Part shown: one piece after another, positions 17,065 to 26,382 of the stretch | How the letters are laid out: each line of letters begins with the position of its first letter | How positions within the stretch are numbered: the first letter of the stretch is position 1 | Assembly: GCA_023667285.1 (NCBI GenBank) | Contig: JAMPAK010000001.1 | Coordinates: 1,423,234-1,487,233 of the forward strand | Length of the DNA: 64,000 nt | Direction of reading: 5' to 3' | Source of the DNA: Muribaculaceae bacterium | GTDB taxonomy: Bacteria > Bacteroidota > Bacteroidia > Bacteroidales > Muribaculaceae | Notes under the pieces: generated by a model | Database searches by the model: none | Told to the model about the DNA's origin: nothing | What the model saw: only the letters and a program-made list of their open reading frames with translations | Program-made: the position numbers and the translations under genes

Positions 17065-19578
17065 ATGAAGAAAAGCATCTTGACGGGCATGGCATGCCTC
17101 GCGTTGATGTTGCCGATGGCGACGGGCTGCAGCGAGGAGTCTGCTCTGATGGGGGGCGACACCGGGCGCGTGGAGCTTGGGGTCGATTTCAAATCGGAAC
17201 CGCTCACCGGGCGCGGCGGAGAGCAGCAAGGACGTGCTGCAGCCGACCACACTGTCACGGTTGATGACCTCTCCCTCCGTCTTGTCGGCCTCGACGCCGA
17301 GTACACAAACACTTGGTCTCCAATCTCTGCTTTCGACAACACTCACGAATTCACCACAGGCCGCTACAAGGTAGAGGCTTTCTATGGGACTGCTGAGGAT
17401 GAGGGATATGACAAACCTTACTACTATGGCTCCGATGAGATCACAGTGATGACTGGACGGACAACCCCCGTCACACTCAATGTGACTCTCGCCAACTCTA
17501 TTATAAAAGTGGTGTATACGACTGCGTTCCGCGAGTATATGTCAGCCTATTCAGCCAAGCTCCACTCTGCCGGAGGCGCCTACATTGACTATGAGGAGGA
17601 GAATCCCGCTGAACTCTATGTGCGTCCCGGCGAGGTCTCGCTCGACCTCACCATCACCAAGCCCAACGGCACAAGCGGCACCATCGAGGCTGCTCGGTTC
17701 ACAGCTAAGCCCCGTTACCGCCACACCGTCACTGTCGACTACAATGGCGGCGAGACAGGCAAGGTGGATGCACTCAAAATAACATTCGACGAGACTCTCG
17801 ACAGCAAGGACGTCGATATCGACATCTCTGACGACATCCTCTCAGCCTCAGCACCCACAGTGACCCCCGATGGTTTCACCGAAGGTCAGGAGATTACCAT
17901 GGTCGAGTCCGTTGCCCCGGCCAATGGGGTGAAGATGAACGTTGTGGCCCGCGGCAAGATTGGCGCTGTAACACTCACCACTGCCTCAGAGTCCCTTCTG
18001 GCAGCAGGCTGGCCCGCTGAGGTCGATCTTGCCTCTCCGGCCATCGATGTCAAGGCAAAGCTGCAGCAGCTCGGGCTCACCACCCTCGGCATTTGGACCC
18101 GTCCGGATGAGATGGGTGTCATCGACTTCACAGACGCGCTCACCAACATTGCATACATCGAGGGTGGCAACAATGTCTCGACCTTTACCGTCGTTGTCAA
18201 AGACAAGCAAGGAAAGGTCAGCGACCCCTTATCGTTCAGCGTCAATCTCGAGCAGCTCCGTCTGGCTCTCTCGCAGGGCGCGATTCTCGCAGCAGGTGAG
18301 GCTCAGGTGCGTCTCGAGTATAACGGCAAGGATGTCAACGAAGTGACATTTGATGCAGACAACACCCGCGGCACAAAGACACCGCTCATCGTCAAGCAGA
18401 TAGTCAAGGAGCAGCAGGAGGGTTTCTACACCGTCAGCCTCACACATCCCGCTGATGAGCCTGTGATTACCCCTGAGGATAATCTCAGCCTCCATGCCTA
18501 TGCGGGCAACTGCAGTGCAGACCTTCTGGTGAAGGCTCCTGTCATGAATATCCCGGCCGGCTCAATCGATGCATATGCGAAGCATGCCACGATTGTGGTC
18601 AATTTCACTGACCAGGCTGCCGCCGCACAGAGCGCCAACGCTGAACTCTTCATCTCTACAGATGGACTCAGCTATGCGACGGTAAAGAATGCGACAATAC
18701 AGAATGCTCCCGGTTCAAGAGCCGTCAACTATAAGACTGTGAAATATGACCTTCCCGGTCTCCAGCCCTCCACACAATACTGGATTCTCTCACGTCTCGG
18801 TGAAGAGGAGTCACTCCCCACGACTTTCACAACTGAGGCCGCTACCCAACTCCCCAACGCCGCCATGGAGAACTGGTATAGCGAGGACGCATATGGAAGT
18901 AAGACTGCGTGGGTCGGAAAGACAGATATAAAGCATTGGTTTGCAAATGCAAGCGGTGAATCGTTCTGGGCCACACGCAATGCTTTGACTACTGCACAGA
19001 ACAGTGGCACAACCTGCTACTATACATCCTTTAGTGGAACAGTCCCTGTCTCAGGAGCATCAGGCCAAGCCGCGGAGATAAGCACACTCGGCTATGGAGA
19101 AGGAAGCACCTATTCGTCTGCTTCAGGTAATGGTACTAACAAGCACACGGCTGTCGGAATGTTGTTCATCGGCAACCACACAGCCTCCAGTGAGACATCA
19201 GAGACCATTGAATATGGCAAACCATTCACATCGAGACCCTCTGGATTCTCATTCAAATACAAGTTCGCACCAATCAACACTGAGAGTTTCAAGGCATATA
19301 TCGTGGTTGAGAACAGAGATAATGGCGTGGTTGAGCTTGGCAGGGGTGAACTCTTGTCAGGTGATGCTAAGTCGGATTTCACACAGGCCATGGTCAATGT
19401 CAACTACACCAACAAGACTCTAAAGGCAACCCACATGTATGTGGTGTTCCTTTCCAGCACATCTGACTCCCCGGCTGTAAAAGGCGTGAAAGGCTCAGAT
19501 AGCATGTTAGCAGGCTTTGCCGATTCGAAGCGTATAGGCTCAGTGCTTACAGTCGATGATATAGAATTAATCTATTAA
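17065..19578 (+). CDS. DUF4493/PCMD surface lipoprotein 1
   Basis: An 837-residue lipoprotein. The signal peptide ends at the lipobox ATGC with Cys22, followed by acidic SEES, resembling the Bacteroidota export signal that sends lipoproteins to the cell surface. Residues about 33-250 match DUF4493 (DHTVTVDDLSLRLVGLDAEY, then YKVEAFYGTAEDEGYDKPYY). A middle part of beta-rich, fibronectin-like modules follows, and residues about 605-837 look like a PCMD domain (PNAAMENWYSED to the closing LTVDDIELIY). Function is unknown; adhesion or glycan binding at the surface is a guess. The next DUF4493 gene follows by 14 bases. Confidence 0.78.
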   Translation: MKKSILTGMACLALMLPMATGCSEESALMGGDTGRVELGVDFKSEPLTGRGGEQQGRAAADHTVTVDDLSLRLVGLDAEYTNTWSPISAFDNTHEFTTGRYKVEAFYGTAEDEGYDKPYYYGSDEITVMTGRTTPVTLNVTLANSIIKVVYTTAFREYMSAYSAKLHSAGGAYIDYEEENPAELYVRPGEVSLDLTITKPNGTSGTIEAARFTAKPRYRHTVTVDYNGGETGKVDALKITFDETLDSKDVDIDISDDILSASAPTVTPDGFTEGQEITMVESVAPANGVKMNVVARGKIGAVTLTTASESLLAAGWPAEVDLASPAIDVKAKLQQLGLTTLGIWTRPDEMGVIDFTDALTNIAYIEGGNNVSTFTVVVKDKQGKVSDPLSFSVNLEQLRLALSQGAILAAGEAQVRLEYNGKDVNEVTFDADNTRGTKTPLIVKQIVKEQQEGFYTVSLTHPADEPVITPEDNLSLHAYAGNCSADLLVKAPVMNIPAGSIDAYAKHATIVVNFTDQAAAAQSANAELFISTDGLSYATVKNATIQNAPGSRAVNYKTVKYDLPGLQPSTQYWILSRLGEEESLPTTFTTEAATQLPNAAMENWYSEDAYGSKTAWVGKTDIKHWFANASGESFWATRNALTTAQNSGTTCYYTSFSGTVPVSGASGQAAEISTLGYGEGSTYSSASGNGTNKHTAVGMLFIGNHTASSETSETIEYGKPFTSRPSGFSFKYKFAPINTESFKAYIVVENRDNGVVELGRGELLSGDAKSDFTQAMVNVNYTNKTLKATHMYVVFLSSTSDSPAVKGVKGSDSMLAGFADSKRIGSVLTVDDIELIY

Positions 19579-19592
19579 CCGCACGAAAAACG

Positions 19593-20942
19593 ATGAAAAA
19601 CAAGATATTCTCGCTGCTCGCAGCGCTCATGTCGGTTCTGGCGTTCACCGGATGTGACGACTGGACCCCCGGCTCGAAGCAGTTTGCCGCAAACACCGGC
19701 GGTGTGAATCTCGGCGATATGGCCGTCAATGTGAATGAGAACTCAGTGCCCGGAAGCCGCGCCGGAGTCGACACTTCGGGCTATCTGGTCACCATCACTG
19801 ACAAGGCCAAGGGTGAAGTGGCTGTCTACGACGGCAAGGCTTGCTCATGGAAATACTCGGAGATGCCCGAGGTGATGACCCTCCCTGTGGGCGATTATAT
19901 AGTCAACGTCCTCAGCAACACTCCTGAGAAGGCTGCATGGAGCGCCCCAACTTTTGAAGGTTCAAAAGAGTTTACTGTCAAGAACAATGAGATAACAGCC
20001 ATCGGCACAGTGACCTGCGTGTTTGCTTCAATCAAGGTCGATGTGAAGTTCTCGGAGGACCTTCTGGCCAACATGTCCTCTGACTCTCAGGTGAAGGTTG
20101 TGGCCAATGACGAGGGCACCCTCACATGGAACTCGACAGAGACACGCTCAGGCTACTTTGAGGCTCTCTCTCAGAGCACTACTCTTGTGGCTACCTTCAC
20201 CGGCACTGTGAAAGGTCAGGCTGTGACACGCACTCAGGCTTTCACGGATGTTGAGAAAGGCAAGTACTACATCATAACCTTCTCGCTCAAAAACGGCCCC
20301 GCCATGCCTGACGAGACTGGCAACATTGACCCCAACGGTGGCATAACCGTGAACGGCGATATAGAGGAGAGCGATGAGAACGGCGATGTCGTTTCTCCTG
20401 AGACCCCCGAGAATCCCGGTGGCCGTCCTGATGATGAGGAGTGGCCTGACAATCCCAATCCTCCTACTCCCGACGAGCCTGACGATCCCGTCACCCCCAC
20501 CGAAAATGTGATCACCATCACTTGTCCCTCTATGCCCGATTTCTCACAGTGGTATCCCACTAACCTCCCGTCCTACAGTCTCACTGTCACATCCACCAAG
20601 CCTCTCGCACATCTATGGGTGAACATCCAGTCTGACTATCTCACTGATGAGTTCCTGCAGGGAATAGGCCTATGTGCCAATTTTGATCTCGCAGATCCAA
20701 GAGATGGAAGCGGCAACGACCTTTCAGGTGTGCTCGGCGACCCCGCCGGCTTCAATTTCCCCGTTGGAAGTGATATGGTGGGAAAGACATCAGTGTCTTT
20801 TGACCTGACACCGTTTATCCCCCTCCTCAACCTCGGACTTACCAATACTCCTCCTGTCCAGAAGCATATCTTCAAACTCACTGTCAACGACAACGAAGGG
20901 ACTGAAAAGATTGCAGAACTCAAATTTGACGCAACACTCTGA
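19593..20942 (+). CDS. DUF4493 surface lipoprotein 2
   Basis: A 449-residue lipoprotein with lipobox FTGC at Cys21 and acidic DD after it. Residues about 33-230 form a DUF4493-like domain (YLVTITDKAKGEVAVYDGK, MTLPVGDYIVNVLSNTPEKA). A Pro/Asp/Glu-rich linker at about 240-305 leads to a separate beta-rich C-terminal domain. It has no PCMD domain, unlike its two neighbours. Its stop overlaps the next start by one base (TGATG), so translation is probably coupled. No catalytic motif is recognisable. Confidence 0.75.
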   Translation: MKNKIFSLLAALMSVLAFTGCDDWTPGSKQFAANTGGVNLGDMAVNVNENSVPGSRAGVDTSGYLVTITDKAKGEVAVYDGKACSWKYSEMPEVMTLPVGDYIVNVLSNTPEKAAWSAPTFEGSKEFTVKNNEITAIGTVTCVFASIKVDVKFSEDLLANMSSDSQVKVVANDEGTLTWNSTETRSGYFEALSQSTTLVATFTGTVKGQAVTRTQAFTDVEKGKYYIITFSLKNGPAMPDETGNIDPNGGITVNGDIEESDENGDVVSPETPENPGGRPDDEEWPDNPNPPTPDEPDDPVTPTENVITITCPSMPDFSQWYPTNLPSYSLTVTSTKPLAHLWVNIQSDYLTDEFLQGIGLCANFDLADPRDGSGNDLSGVLGDPAGFNFPVGSDMVGKTSVSFDLTPFIPLLNLGLTNTPPVQKHIFKLTVNDNEGTEKIAELKFDATL

Positions 20943-23143
20943 TGAAAACACAGTATATTTACATCGCTTCCGCCCTCCTGCTTGGCGCTGTGGCCACCGG
21001 CTGCCGCGAGGAGAATCTGATAGGGGAGGGCGAGGGCACTATGATGCTCGAGACATCTATCTTGTCTGACGTCAAGGTGGTGAGTCGTGCGCTCTCATCT
21101 GAACAGCAGACCGAACTCTGCAACAGTGCCCTCATCTGGATCTCAGACACCTCAAAAGGGCTCCTTTATAAATATGACGGCCTGGGAAGTTTCCCATCGG
21201 CAGGCCTTCCGCTCTCCTCCGGCCACTATGCCGCAGAGGCTTGGGTGGGCGACTCTGTACCAGCATCATGGGATAAGAAACGCTATCGCGGCTACCAGCC
21301 GTTTGAGATAACCCGGGGCAATGTGACAACTGTCGACCTCACATGTCCCATCCGCAACACAGTCGTGAGCGTGAAGTATGGCGAGCAGGTCAAGGAAGTC
21401 CTCACTGACCTCTCACTCACCGTCTCGCTCAACGACGGAATCACCGATGGATCGCATGGCCTGACATTCCAGGGGGAGACAACAGACAAGGGCTACTATA
21501 TGCTCAACTCGCGCACTGAGGGTTTCACATGGACCCTGACCGGTAAGGAACTCTCAGGTGCAACCTTCACAAAGACCGGCCAGTATAAGGACCCCGGCGT
21601 ATCATCCAAACCGTTCCTTGCACAGACCACTGAGTATGTATTCAATATAAACTACAATCTCGGAGGTGAGATTGAGATTGGCGGCGCATATTTCTCAATT
21701 GATGTAGAGCCTGAACCCGTGGAGGGTGAGGAGAAAGAAGTGCTTATAGCACTGGCACCCGAAATTAAGGGCTCAGGCTTCGACCTCTCCGTTCCCGTGG
21801 CCGCAGCCCCGGGCAATGTCCCCCAGCAGGCCATCAATATTATCGCATCATCAGCCATCTCTAAGGTGACGCTCTCAGGCAACCTCCTTCCGGCTGTAGG
21901 CCTTGCCCGCGACTACGAGTTGATGGGTATGCAGCCCCAGCATGTGGATGAACTGGCCGCCAAGGGCCTGACATTCCAGACCTTCAGCCTGAACGAAGGC
22001 TCAACGGATATAACCAACATGCGCATCCTCATGTCCGAGCAGTTCTTCTCATCGCTCCCCAAGGGTGAATATCAGATGAACATCCAGGCCACAGATGCCG
22101 CCGGTGAAGTGTCTGATGCTGTCTTCTCACTCTCTCTCAGCGAGGTTCCCGTCGTTCTCAACGATGTCAATGAAGCCACAGTCACTTATGACTCCGCAGT
22201 CCTGACTGCATCCCTGATTGATGCAGCCGAACACACCACCATCGGTTTTGAGGTGATGAGACAGGCTGCAGGCCGCGCATATGAGGAATGGACATATGCC
22301 GACGCCACCGTTAAGGACGGTGTGATGACACTCGAGCTAACCGGCCTCGATATGGGCAAGGTATATGAGTATCGTGCGGTCATAGATGACTATAAGTCAC
22401 CCGTCAAGACTTTTGAGACAGCATCCGTCCAGCTCCCCAACTGTGGTTTCGAGGATTGGAACACGTCGAACACACCTTATCTTCTGTATGCCGATGGCCA
22501 GGATATGTTCTGGGATAGCGGCAACCATGGTTCCGCGACATTGGGCGGAAACGTGACTACACCCGATGCAAGTGTGAAGCACTCCGGCAACTACTCTATC
22601 AAACTTGCAACTCAGTTCGTTGGCGTTTTGGGTATAGGTAAACTCGCAGCCGGAAATGCCTTTATCGGTAAATACCTGGGCACAGAGGGCACAGATGGTG
22701 TCCTGGGCTGGGGGCGCCCTTGGACCACTACCCCCAGAGCCCTCAAGGGTTATGTGAAGTACAAGCCGGTGGCCATTACTCATACCAACACAAAGGCGCC
22801 TGAGTATGTCAAGGGCGATATGGACACTGGCATTATCTATATTGCCCTTCTCAACGATGAGATGACAGACACGGATACCTCTGAAGAGTTCCCGGTTGTC
22901 ATCAAGACAAAGACCACACAGCTCTTCGACAAGAATGGCTCGAATGTCCTCGCTTATGGTGAGAAAGTGTTCACAGCAACCTCAGGCGAGGAGATGGTCG
23001 AGTTCGAGATTCCCATCGAGACTCTCCGTAGCGGCAATGTATCCTACATCCTCTGCACCATGTCTGCCTCGCGTGGCGGCGACTACTTCTGTGGCGGCAA
23101 TGGCTCTATAATGTGGGTTGACGATCTGAAACTCGTGTATTGA
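20942..23143 (+). CDS. DUF4493/PCMD surface lipoprotein 3
   Basis: A 733-residue lipoprotein with lipobox ATGC at Cys21, then REEN. It has the order seen in lipoprotein 1: DUF4493 (about 31-240, ALIWISDTSKGLLYKYDGLG, GHYAAEAWVGDS), beta-rich middle modules, and a C-terminal PCMD domain (about 495-733) running from LPNCGFEDWNTSN to the closing SIMWVDDLKLVY. The strong similarity in architecture suggests gene duplication. Together the three may form one surface assembly (inference). A strong terminator follows. Confidence 0.78.
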   Translation: MKTQYIYIASALLLGAVATGCREENLIGEGEGTMMLETSILSDVKVVSRALSSEQQTELCNSALIWISDTSKGLLYKYDGLGSFPSAGLPLSSGHYAAEAWVGDSVPASWDKKRYRGYQPFEITRGNVTTVDLTCPIRNTVVSVKYGEQVKEVLTDLSLTVSLNDGITDGSHGLTFQGETTDKGYYMLNSRTEGFTWTLTGKELSGATFTKTGQYKDPGVSSKPFLAQTTEYVFNINYNLGGEIEIGGAYFSIDVEPEPVEGEEKEVLIALAPEIKGSGFDLSVPVAAAPGNVPQQAINIIASSAISKVTLSGNLLPAVGLARDYELMGMQPQHVDELAAKGLTFQTFSLNEGSTDITNMRILMSEQFFSSLPKGEYQMNIQATDAAGEVSDAVFSLSLSEVPVVLNDVNEATVTYDSAVLTASLIDAAEHTTIGFEVMRQAAGRAYEEWTYADATVKDGVMTLELTGLDMGKVYEYRAVIDDYKSPVKTFETASVQLPNCGFEDWNTSNTPYLLYADGQDMFWDSGNHGSATLGGNVTTPDASVKHSGNYSIKLATQFVGVLGIGKLAAGNAFIGKYLGTEGTDGVLGWGRPWTTTPRALKGYVKYKPVAITHTNTKAPEYVKGDMDTGIIYIALLNDEMTDTDTSEEFPVVIKTKTTQLFDKNGSNVLAYGEKVFTATSGEEMVEFEIPIETLRSGNVSYILCTMSASRGGDYFCGGNGSIMWVDDLKLVY

Positions 23144-23166
23144 TAGATATACGGCATATATTTGTA

Positions 23167-23211
23167 AAATCTGTGGGGAGCGGCCATTTGCTCTCCACAG
23201 ATTTGTTTTTT
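23167..23211 (+). terminator. Strong terminator after the DUF4493 operon
   Basis: AAATCTGTGGGGAGC (23167-23181) pairs with GCTCTCCACAGATTT (23190-23204) over 15 bases with one G-T pair and an 8-base loop, followed by GTTTTTT. The last bases of the stem also supply the TTTG of the ybaK promoter. Confidence 0.85.
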
Positions 23212-23233
23212 CTGCGGATAATTGATAATTTTG
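23202..23233 (+). promoter_or_regulatory. Promoter of ybaK, overlapping the terminator
   Basis: TTTG (23202-23205) and TAATTTTG (23226-23233) are 20 bases apart. The -33 box is inside the 3' arm of the upstream terminator. The box position rules against the GTG start at 23241, which is almost at the expected transcription start. Confidence 0.75.
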
Positions 23234-23252
23234 TGGGAAAGTGAATCCCGTT

Positions 23253-23744
23253 ATGGATAAGGTTAACAAGACAAACGCAGCACGATTGCTCGACAGGGCC
23301 AAGGTGCAGTATGAATTGATCCCCTATAAGGTCGACCCCGACAATTTGGCGGCTGACCATGTGGCGGCCGAACTAGGCGAGGATATCAACATGGTGTTCA
23401 AGACCCTGGTGCTTCATGGCGAGAAGGCGGGATATTTTGTCTGTGTTGTCCCCGGCAACTGTGAGGTGGACCTGAAGAAGGCTGCCCGTGCAGCCGGTGC
23501 GAAGAAGGCTGACCTGATTCCAATGAAGGAGCTTCTGGATCTCACCGGATATATCCGAGGTGGCTGCTCGCCGGTGGGGATGAAGAAGCCTTTTCCAACA
23601 TTCTTCCACTCGACCGCTCCGGATTTCCCATTCATCTTTGTCTCAGCCGGACAGCGCGGGCTGCAGTTCAAGATAGCCCCTCAGGCTCTGATAGATTATG
23701 TGGGCGCCTCAGTAGCTGACATCGTTAAGGATATGGAGGAGTGA
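23253..23744 (+). CDS. ybaK: Cys-tRNA(Pro)/Cys-tRNA(Cys) deacylase, YbaK family
   Basis: Hydrolyses cysteine wrongly attached to tRNA-Pro, an editing step in trans. The 163-residue protein is a single YbaK/EbsC domain: HVAAELGEDINMVFKTLVLHG carries the usual lysine of the family active site, followed by CVVPGNCEVDLKKAA, and GYIRGGCSPVGMKKPFPTF for the glycine-rich loop. ATG 23253 is preferred over the GTG at 23241 because of the promoter position. aroC starts 6 bases after its stop. Confidence 0.92.
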   Translation: MDKVNKTNAARLLDRAKVQYELIPYKVDPDNLAADHVAAELGEDINMVFKTLVLHGEKAGYFVCVVPGNCEVDLKKAARAAGAKKADLIPMKELLDLTGYIRGGCSPVGMKKPFPTFFHSTAPDFPFIFVSAGQRGLQFKIAPQALIDYVGASVADIVKDMEE

Positions 23745-23750
23745 GAGTCG

Positions 23751-24827
23751 ATGAATACGTTCGGGACGATATATAGGTTCACAAGTTTCGGCGAGTCACA
23801 CGGGACAGCCATCGGCGGTGTGATCGACGGAATGCCGTCAGGGGTCAGGATTGACCTTGATGAAGTGCAGCGGCAGCTCGACAGACGCCGACCCGGACAG
23901 TCAGCCATCACCACCTCGCGCCGGGAGGCTGATAAAGTGGAGATTCTCTCCGGTCTCATGGATGGGGTCACCACCGGCACTCCCATCGGCTTTGTGATAC
24001 GCAATGATGGACACCGCTCGGATGACTATGACCAGTTCACAGACGCCTACCGTCCCTCGCATGCCGATTATTCCTACACGGCAAAATATGGTCTCCGTGA
24101 CCATAGGGGTGGAGGTCGTGCCAGCGCCCGCGAGACAGCCTCACGGGTAGTGGCAGGTGCATTTGCCCGCCAGGCTCTCGCCTTGATGGGGATAACCGTT
24201 GAGGCTTACACTTCACAGATTGGAGAAATATGTGTAGATAAGGATTACGGGAATCTAGACCTGTCGCTGACAGAGACAAATATGGTCAGATGCCCCGACC
24301 CGGAGAAGGCTGAAGCGATGTCGCGTCTGATTCTCAATGTGAAGAATGCCGGCGACACCGTGGGCGGAGTGGCGACATGTATAGTCAGAGGTGTTCCTGC
24401 CGGCGTGGGCGACCCCATAGCCTCACGTCTGGATGCCACACTCGCCGCCGCTATGATGAGCATAAACGCCGTTAAGGGATTTGAATATGGGATGGGCTTC
24501 GCCGGTGCCTCTATGAGAGGCTCGGAGACATTAGATCTCTTTGTCCCCGGCTCTGATGAACATGTGAGGACACAGACCAACCGCTCAGGAGGAATCCAAG
24601 GAGGAATCTCAAATGGCCAGGATATATATATGCGAGTGGCCTTCAAACCCATCGCTACCTTGCTCCGCGACATAGAGTCGATAGATGCCCATGGCAATCC
24701 CGTCATTATCAAAGCTAAGGGGCGACATGACCCGTGTGCTGTCCCGAGAGCCATCCCCGTTGTCGAGGCCATGGCAGCGATGACGATTCTCGATGCTGTT
24801 CTATTGAACCGTTGTGCAAGGATATGA
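23751..24827 (+). CDS. aroC: Chorismate synthase
   Basis: Converts 5-enolpyruvylshikimate 3-phosphate to chorismate with reduced FMN, the last common step of aromatic synthesis and the precursor for menaquinone. The 358-residue protein shows [19 protein letters not shown] at residues 9-27, the [16 protein letters not shown] segment, and [20 protein letters not shown]. All are diagnostic. Its stop overlaps the next ATG by 4 bases. Confidence 0.97.
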   Translation: MNTFGTIYRFTSFGESHGTAIGGVIDGMPSGVRIDLDEVQRQLDRRRPGQSAITTSRREADKVEILSGLMDGVTTGTPIGFVIRNDGHRSDDYDQFTDAYRPSHADYSYTAKYGLRDHRGGGRASARETASRVVAGAFARQALALMGITVEAYTSQIGEICVDKDYGNLDLSLTETNMVRCPDPEKAEAMSRLILNVKNAGDTVGGVATCIVRGVPAGVGDPIASRLDATLAAAMMSINAVKGFEYGMGFAGASMRGSETLDLFVPGSDEHVRTQTNRSGGIQGGISNGQDIYMRVAFKPIATLLRDIESIDAHGNPVIIKAKGRHDPCAVPRAIPVVEAMAAMTILDAVLLNRCARI

Positions 24828-25720
24828 GCAGATACTGGAGAGATTATTCGGACTTTATCTCGAGCCACTTCCAGGGCAAGATGCAGAAACTGGCGGTCAA
24901 TGCCGGTTTCTCATGCCCTAACCGCGATGGCTCGAAAGGGAAAGATGGATGCATTTATTGCAACAACAGTTCCTTCAATCCCTCCTATTGCCATCCGGAG
25001 GATAGTGTGAGAGACCAGATTGAAAAAGGGAAGGCATTCTTCTCCCGGAAATATCCCGATATGCGTTACCTGGCATATTTTCAGGCCTATACCAACACTC
25101 ATTCTGATGATACCGAGCGTCTATTGGGTCTATATAGCGAGGCATGTAGTGTCGATGGCGTGGATGGGATAATAATAGGCACCAGACCCGACTGTGTCCC
25201 TGACCGTCTGCTCCTGGCCCTGAAGTCACACCTGCCATGGGTGATGATGGAATATGGAGCCGAGTCGAGCCACGATGAGACACTCCGTCTCGTGAACCGC
25301 TGCCACACATGGAATGACACGGTCGATGCTGTGGCCCGCACAGCCGCCATAGGCCTCCCCGTGGGACTACATCTCATAATGGGTCTCCCCGGTGAGACAG
25401 AGGAGATGATGCTCGAGACTATAGATGCCGTGAACCTCCTCCCGGTCGATGTGGTGAAGATCCATCAGTTGCAGATTCTGCGCGGGACACCCCTGGCATC
25501 TATGAATGAGTCACTTGACTTAAGGATGCCTACCCCTCAGCAGTATGCCCGGTTGTGTGCCAAGATTGTCAGGCGGCTGCGCCCCGACATCGCCATCGAC
25601 AGATTTGTCTCTCAGGCGCCACCATCTATGCTCATAGCCCCACAGTGGGGATTGAAGAACTATCAGTTCACCACACTTGTTGAAAGAGAACTTGACTTAG
25701 AAAAACCAATAACCAGATAA
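24824..25720 (+). CDS. Radical SAM protein, TIGR01212/YhcC family
   Basis: A 298-residue radical SAM protein. The cluster-binding cysteines are in [20 protein letters not shown], with the CX11CX2C spacing I recall for the YhcC group. [15 protein letters not shown] and [16 protein letters not shown] are SAM-barrel strands. The reaction is not established for this family; Elp3-like C-terminal relationships suggest a tRNA or protein modification role, but that is weak. The earlier ATG in frame at 24734 lies inside aroC; the 24824 start gives the usual N-terminus and an ATGA overlap with aroC. Confidence 0.88.
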   Translation: MSRYWRDYSDFISSHFQGKMQKLAVNAGFSCPNRDGSKGKDGCIYCNNSSFNPSYCHPEDSVRDQIEKGKAFFSRKYPDMRYLAYFQAYTNTHSDDTERLLGLYSEACSVDGVDGIIIGTRPDCVPDRLLLALKSHLPWVMMEYGAESSHDETLRLVNRCHTWNDTVDAVARTAAIGLPVGLHLIMGLPGETEEMMLETIDAVNLLPVDVVKIHQLQILRGTPLASMNESLDLRMPTPQQYARLCAKIVRRLRPDIAIDRFVSQAPPSMLIAPQWGLKNYQFTTLVERELDLEKPITR

Positions 25721-25725
25721 AATAT

Positions 25726-26379
25726 ATGGAAGTAATAAATTTTGCAGAGACCCCTTCGCTTGTGAGCCAGTATATGTGCGAGTTGCGCGACGTAACCGTC
25801 CAGAAAGATATGCTGCGGTTTCGCCGCAATCTTCAACGCATAGGCGAGATCATGGCCTATGAGATCTCAAAAAGACTCAACTATGGCAAGAAGACCATCC
25901 AGACACCACTTGCACCCGCTGTGTGTGACGTAGTGGACGAGCAGGTCGTACTCGCCACAATCTTCCGTGCGGGCATCCCCTTCCATCAGGGGTTCCTGGA
26001 ATATTTCGACCATGCCCAGAACGCATTTGTGTCGGCCTATCGCAAATATCGCGAGAAGGAGAATTTCGATGTGTTCATCGAGTACATAGCCTCTCCCAAG
26101 ATTGAGGGTAAGACACTTGTGATAGCCGACCCGATGCTTGCCACCGGCTCAAGCATGGAACTGTGCTACCGCGCACTCCTCACAAAGGGTGAGCCAGCCC
26201 ACGTCCATGTGGCTTCCATCATCGCCTCACGCAAGGCCGTCGACTACATCCGTTCCACATTCCCCCAGGACAAAACCACGGTGTGGATTGGCGCGATTGA
26301 CGATGAGATCAACTCTCACTCCTATATCGTCCCGGGTCTCGGCGATGCCGGCGACCTCGCCTATGGCGTGAAGGAGTAG
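25726..26379 (+). CDS. upp: Uracil phosphoribosyltransferase
   Basis: Salvages uracil to UMP using PRPP. The 217-residue protein has the PRPP-binding loop VIADPMLATGSSMELCYRAL near residues 130-149 and the uracil-binding end SYIVPGLGDAGDLAYG. It starts only 5 bases after the radical SAM gene, so it may be cotranscribed. Its stop is 3 bases from the end of the convergent menD gene, with no terminator between them. Confidence 0.95.
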   Translation: MEVINFAETPSLVSQYMCELRDVTVQKDMLRFRRNLQRIGEIMAYEISKRLNYGKKTIQTPLAPAVCDVVDEQVVLATIFRAGIPFHQGFLEYFDHAQNAFVSAYRKYREKENFDVFIEYIASPKIEGKTLVIADPMLATGSSMELCYRALLTKGEPAHVHVASIIASRKAVDYIRSTFPQDKTTVWIGAIDDEINSHSYIVPGLGDAGDLAYGVKE

Positions 26380-26382
26380 CGA

